Below are positions 52,376-55,733 of a stretch of 55,733 bases of DNA, one piece after another. The number at the start of each line of letters is the position of its first letter. The first letter of the stretch is position 1. The position numbers and the translations under genes are program-made. The notes beneath the pieces are model-generated. The model saw nothing but the letters and a program-made list of their open reading frames with translations. It was not told the DNA's origin and did no database searches. Source of the stretch: Magnetospirillum sp. (GTDB lineage: Bacteria; Pseudomonadota; Alphaproteobacteria; Rhodospirillales; Magnetospirillaceae); contig JACPDP010000044.1 of assembly GCA_016183945.1 (NCBI GenBank), forward strand, positions 1 to 55,733. Reading direction: 5' to 3'.

Positions 52376-52835
52376 ATGGCTGGGGCGGCAGCGAGAACCG
52401 GGTCCGACGGCGGTCGCGAGCCTCCAGCGGCGGCGGCCGGCGGCGTCCATGTCCGCCTGGCCCGCGACGAGGCCGACCTGCGGGCGATGGTCGGGCTCGG
52501 CCGCCTGCTGCCGAGAGCCGCAACCCCGGCCTGATCCTGGCCGAGCGCGATGGCCGGGTGGTGGGCATGGCGGTGGTGCCGCTGGGCCAGCACGTCTTCT
52601 CGCCGGCCCTGGCCGCCACCGTGCAACTGCTCTACGTCGCCCCCGAGGCGCGCGGCGGCCCCGCGGCGGTCAAGCTGCTGCGAGCCTTGCCCAAATGGGC
52701 CGACCCAGGCGGGCGCCACCGACCTCCACCTCAACGACACCACCGGCATCGCCCCGGCCAGGACCGACCGCTTCCTCAGGCGGATGGGGTTCCGCCAGAC
52801 CGGGGGGAATTACGTGCTGGCGGGGGTGGGGGATG
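52376..52835 (+). pseudogene. GNAT N-acetyltransferase, frameshifted remnant
   Basis: Three frames carry consecutive pieces of one acetyltransferase. The first (from the ATG at 52376) has VHVRLARDEADLRAMVGLGR. The second has ESRNPGLILAERDGRVVGMA and then VQLLYVAPEARGG, the acetyl-CoA region. The third has GATDLHLNDTTGIAPARTDR and FLRRMGFRQTGGNYVL. Between the first and second pieces a stretch expected between helix 1 and strand 2 is missing. At least two frame changes are needed, so no full protein is possible. Palindromic-repeat copies flank it. Confidence 0.7.
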
Positions 52836-52932
52836 ATCGAATTCAAGCCCCCGAGCACCCCCGACACCGACAGCCCCCGCCCTTCCGGAGACGGAAGGCG
52901 GAGCGGAGCCGCCCGGACGGCCTCTCTGTGTC

Positions 52933-53058
52933 TCTGTGGTTTCAGTGATTCGGGCGGTGCGCGGCACGCGGGAATTGATGCACTGTCACCGTAATTCTGT
53001 GGTTTCAGTGATTCGGGCGGTGCGCGGCACGCGGGAATTGATGCACTGTCACCGTAAT
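52933..53058. repeat. 63-bp tandem duplication
   Basis: Two perfect 63-bp copies in direct succession, each starting TCTGTGGTTTCAGTGATTCG and ending in CACTGTCACCGTAAT. The start is the right arm of the CTCTGTGTCTCTGTGGTT palindromic element (52925-52943). The stretch 52836-53136 has no gene and consists mainly of this and the 13-bp motif array. Confidence 0.9.
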
Positions 53059-53133
53059 TCGTCACCGTAATTCGTAATTCGATGCACTGTCACCGTAATT
53101 CTGTCTGTCACCGTAATTCTGTCACCGTAATTC
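52985..53133. repeat. Six copies of GTCACCGTAATTC
   Basis: Exact copies at 52985, 53048, 53061, 53089, 53107 and 53121, and a partial copy (GTAATTC) at 53074. Spacing is irregular (63, 13, 28, 18, 14). Partly produced by the 63-bp duplication, but copies three to six are outside it. Too short and irregular for CRISPR. Confidence 0.85.
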
Positions 53134-53136
53134 GGT

Positions 53137-53490
53137 TTCGGCGCCGTCCGCGGCCTCGACGGCCAGCCGGTTACCGCCGCCACCTCGCCCATCACCGAGG
53201 ACGACGCCGAAACCCTGCTGCGACGCGACGTCACCGCTGCCGAGCGGGCTGTTCTGCGACTGATCACGGCGCCGCTCGGCGACGGGCGGTTCGATGCCCT
53301 GGCGTCCTTCGCCTTCAATCTCGGCGGCGGGGCGCTTCAGCGCTCGACCCTGCGCCGCAAGGTCAATCGCCAGGACCATGGCGATGTCCCCGACGAGTTT
53401 CGCAAATGGGTCTGGGGTGGTGGCCGCAAGCTGCCGGGCCTGGTCCGGCGGCGCGCGGCCGAAGCGGACCTGTATGCCGGGTCGGGGTGA
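53137..53490 (+). pseudogene. Phage-type lysozyme (GH24), C-terminal remnant
   Basis: The open frame reads GAVRGLDGQPVTAATSPITE, then DDAETLLRRDV, FDALASFAFNLGGGALQRST, LRRKVNRQD and FRKWVWGGGRKLPGLVRRRA, ending at a TGA. This is the C-terminal two-thirds of an RrrD/T4-type endolysin. The N-terminus with the catalytic Glu and the TIGYGH strand is missing and is replaced by the 13-bp repeat array, with no start codon in frame. It is probably a prophage relic or decayed secretion-linked muramidase. Confidence 0.7.
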
Positions 53491-53617
53491 CCGGAACCCC
53501 GGTGGCCGACCGGGGGCCGTCGCCACCGCGTTCGACTTCGAGTTCGGCGGATCGGCGGATTCGGAACAGACCCGCACCCTGCTGGCGCAGGCGCTACGGA
53601 TCACGAAACGACGAAGG

Positions 53618-55201
53618 CTACCGCGTCTCCCTCAAGCTCTCCGCCCCCAGCTTGTGCATCGGCTCCAGCAGGTAGGACAGTGGGCTTCGTTTGCCGGCTT
53701 TGACCTCGGCGGTCACCGTCATGCCCGGGGTCAGCGGGATCCGCTTGCCGCCCTCCACCGTCACCGTGGCCTCGTCCAGGACCACCCGGATGGGGAAGAA
53801 ATAGTCCTTCTTCTGCTCGTCCTGCACCGCGTCGGTGGAGACGTTGGTCACCCGGCCCTTCAGCGTGCCGTAGCGGGTGAAGCGGAAGGCGTCGACCTTG
53901 ACCTCGGCCTCCTGGCCGACCTCGACGACGCCGATGTCCTTGTTGGCGAGCCTCGCCTCCACCAGCACGCCGGCCGATTTGGGCACCACCACCATCAGCT
54001 TCTGCGCCGGCTGCACCACGCCGCCGACGGTGCGGATCTCGATCTGCTGCACCTTGCCCGCCACCGGAGCGGTCAGCGTCTGCACCCGCTGGCGTTCGGC
54101 GGCCTTGGCCAGCTCCTGGGTCAGCGAGGTCGCCTTGGCCGAGACCTAGGACAGCTTGGCCGAGACGTCGCGGCGGAATTCCTCGCGGGCCTGGCGGGCC
54201 TGGCTCGCCAGCCCGGTGATGGCGGCCTGGGTCTCCATCAGCTTGGAGCGCTGCACCGTGCCGCTGCCGCGGTTCTCCTCCAGCTCCTGCTCGGCCTTGA
54301 GCCGCTCGATCTCGCTGCCCAGCCCCTGGCCGGCGAGATGGCGGCGGCGCTCGGTGCGGTCGAGGATCATCGCCTCGGTGCGGGTCAGGCGGTCGATGTC
54401 GGCGGCGATGGTGCGGGTCTCGGCCCGGCGCTTGGACAGGTCCGCCGCCAGCGTCGCCAGCTTGGCCTGGTGCTCGCGCCACTGGCTGTCCAACTGGTTG
54501 CGTTCGAGGGCCAGCAGCGCGGGCGGAATGTTCTCGGGCCGGAAGGCGGCGACCGGGTCGGGTTCCAGCAGGGCGGCGAGGCGGGCGGAGGCGGCGCGGG
54601 CGGCGTCGAGGTCGCTGGCGAGGCGGCTGACATCGGCGCCGGCGCCGGTGATCTCCAGCTCCATCAGCGTCTGGCCCAACGCGACCTCGTCGCCCTCCTT
54701 GACCAGGATCGACCGGATGCGCGAGGTCTCCAGCGGCTGGATCACCTGGGTGCCGTCGACATGGATCACCTTGCCCTGAGCGGACGCCACTTCGTCCAGT
54801 TTGGCGACCGAAGCCCAGGCCAGGGTGGCGACGAAGAAACCCATCACGGTGAAGGCGATGAAGCGGGCGGCCGGGGCGGCGGGGGTCTCCGAGACCTCCA
54901 GCGCTGCGGGCAGGAAGGCCAGCTCGGCGCGGCCGATGGGGTCGAGCTTGGGACGAGCCCGGTCGGCGGCGAGGGCCTCGCGCCAGACGTCGATGTGATG
55001 GGAGAGGGATTCGCGGGCGGCGCCGGCTTTGACCCAGGCGGAATCGATTTTCTCGTGGATGCGGGGGGCTAACCACAGAGGCACAGAGACACAGAGGGTG
55101 CACAGAGAAGAAAAAAAGCTCTTTTTCTCTGTGCCTTCTCTGTGTCTCTGTGCCTCCGTGGTTGATCCCCCGGTCGGGGCACCGCAATCGTCGCCGCTCA
55201 T
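53618..55201 (-). pseudogene. HlyD-family type I secretion adaptor with in-frame amber stop and embedded repeat
   Basis: The ATG at 55201 overlaps the upstream ABC gene stop (ATGA) and the frame runs to a TAG at 53620. It would give 527 residues but for a TAG at 54148-54146 (codon 352), where a single G-to-T change from GAG would restore it. Features: inner-membrane helix ARFIAFTVMGFFVATLAWAS (about residues 95-115), lipoyl-like half IHVDGTQVIQPLETSRIRSI, a long coiled coil (LASDLDAARAASARLAALLE onward), then after the stop LTAPVAGKVQQIEIRTVGGV and the C-terminal beta domain PIRVVLDEATVTV. It links the ABC exporter to an outer-membrane channel. Codons about 13-43 come from a palindromic repeat. 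With the stop the C-terminal third is lost unless read through or a sequencing error. Confidence 0.85.
55071..55163. repeat. 93-bp palindromic element inside the hlyD reading frame
   Basis: The 26-bp end arms (AACCACAGAGGCACAGAGAC and onward; its partner ends in CTGTGCCTCCGTGGTT) pair with one mismatch, and an inner arm GCACAGAGAAG/CTTTTTCTCTGTGC extends the hairpin. It encodes about 31 residues (TTEAQRHREGTEKKSFFSSL and on) between the hlyD start and its conserved body without breaking the frame. Partial copies lie at 52161-52215 and 52925-52943. Confidence 0.88.
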
Positions 55202-55733
55202 CCCGCCTCCGCCCCCGCCAGCTTCAGCTCCACCGGCCGGTGCACCAGGATGCGGCCGTCCGGGGTGGTGGTGACGGTGCCCTTCGACGACACCGTCATG
55301 TTGCCCAAGGACGGCGCCTCCGGCAGCGGCGAGGTCTGGGCCGCCCACAGCCGGGCGTAGCGGCCGTCGGGCCTGGCGAGCAGCTCGGCGTGGCTGCCGT
55401 CCTCCACCACCTCGCCCTTGTCGACCACGACGATGCGATGGGCGTCGCGCACGGTGGAGAGGCGGTGGGCGATGACGAACACCGTCCGCCCGCCGCAGAT
55501 CGCCCGCATGTTGTTCTGGATCGCCTGCTCGGATTCGTAGTCCAAGGCCGAGGTCGCCTCGTCGAGGATCAGGATGCGCGGGTTGGTCACCAGGGCCCGC
55601 GCAATGGCGATCCTCTGGCGCTGGCCGCCCGACAGCGAGGCGCCGCGCTCGCCCAGCACGGTGTCGTAGCCCTCCGGCAGCTCGGCGACGAACTCGTGCG
55701 CCCCCGCCGTCCTGGCGGCGGCGATGATGCGGT
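55198..55733 (-). CDS. Type I secretion ABC transporter, C-terminal part (cut by window end)
   Basis: About 178 residues are visible: the end of a nucleotide-binding domain. The signature is [16 protein letters not shown], Walker B is [12 protein letters not shown] and the switch His lies in [10 protein letters not shown]. The HlyB/LapB-like wording ([11 protein letters not shown] upstream of the signature) and the adjacent HlyD gene point to an RTX/large-adhesin exporter rather than a lipid flippase. A C-terminal extension of about 45 residues ([20 protein letters not shown] then [15 protein letters not shown]) follows the ATPase core. Membrane and any peptidase domain lie outside the window. 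Confidence 0.9.
   Translation of the reverse strand, partial: RIIAAARTAGAHEFVAELPEGYDTVLGERGASLSGGQRQRIAIARALVTNPRILILDEATSALDYESEQAIQNNMRAICGGRTVFVIAHRLSTVRDAHRIVVVDKGEVVEDGSHAELLARPDGRYARLWAAQTSPLPEAPSLGNMTVSSKGTVTTTPDGRILVHRPVELKLAGAEAG

Noticed and set aside
52985..53133. CRISPR array
   Set aside because: Repeat unit is only 13 bp, spacing is 13-63 bp, and no cas genes are present.
53497..53600. Short protein-like frame after the lysozyme remnant (reads GAVATAFDFEFGGSADSEQT)
   Set aside because: Too short, no start codon and no family recognised; perhaps another relic, but not supportable as a gene.
53294..55072. 592-codon plus-strand frame opposite hlyD
   Set aside because: Repetitive Leu/Gly/His/Gln translation typical of an antisense frame; HlyD domains lie on the other strand.

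Overview
The window is about 55.7 kb of GC-rich DNA with dense, partly operonic genes. A menaquinol-type (clade II) nos cluster, phasin, GlgE-pathway genes, AcuI, MsrPQ and many GTG/TTG starts all fit a facultatively anaerobic alphaproteobacterium. The closest guess is a Rhodospirillales member such as Magnetospirillum; this is inference from gene content, as no rRNA or other marker lies in the window.

Left arm (1-16.5 kb, minus strand). A storage-glucan block runs glgE - treS/maltokinase - glgB - glgX - malQ - glgP, followed by the 5' part of glmM cut by the window edge. TreS turns trehalose into maltose, the fused kinase makes maltose-1-phosphate, GlgE polymerises it and GlgB branches the product. 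GlgX, MalQ and GlgP take the polymer apart. glgE is broken near its 5' end by an out-of-frame deletion.

Middle left (16.6-22.4 kb). A small membrane protein, a phasin, msrP-msrQ (periplasmic methionine sulfoxide repair), small exported proteins, a degenerate M48-like membrane protein without its zinc motif, an acuI-type reductase and a short surface-antigen-like protein.

Centre (22.4-36.4 kb). An N2O-respiration region on the minus strand: nosZ (clade II, Sec signal), two diheme cytochromes c, a NosB-like membrane protein, nosD, nosG, nosH, nosF, nosL, nosY. A menA-type prenyltransferase and a BASS-family transporter are translationally coupled to the end. No nosR is present. NosG/NosH would pass electrons from menaquinol through the cytochromes to NosZ. 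Divergent from nosZ are sco and a TlpA-like thioredoxin, followed by PCuAC and a DUF2946-like protein, which together look like a CuA copper-delivery set.

Middle right (36.5-48.8 kb). A DMT transporter, a membrane PAS histidine kinase, a YgiQ radical-SAM protein, a REC-PAS-kinase-REC-Hpt hybrid kinase whose 3' end overlaps a convergent OmpR-type regulator, an unrecognised 565-aa protein coupled to a Sel1-repeat protein, phosphoglycolate phosphatase and a small lipoprotein.

Right arm (48.9-55.7 kb). glmU-glmS, then a decayed stretch (52.1-53.6 kb) with palindromic repeats, a frameshifted GNAT gene, a 63-bp tandem duplication, six copies of a 13-bp motif and a truncated phage-type lysozyme. 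It ends in a type I secretion pair on the minus strand: an ABC ATPase cut by the window end and an HlyD-type adaptor that carries both a palindromic repeat inside its reading frame and an in-frame amber stop.
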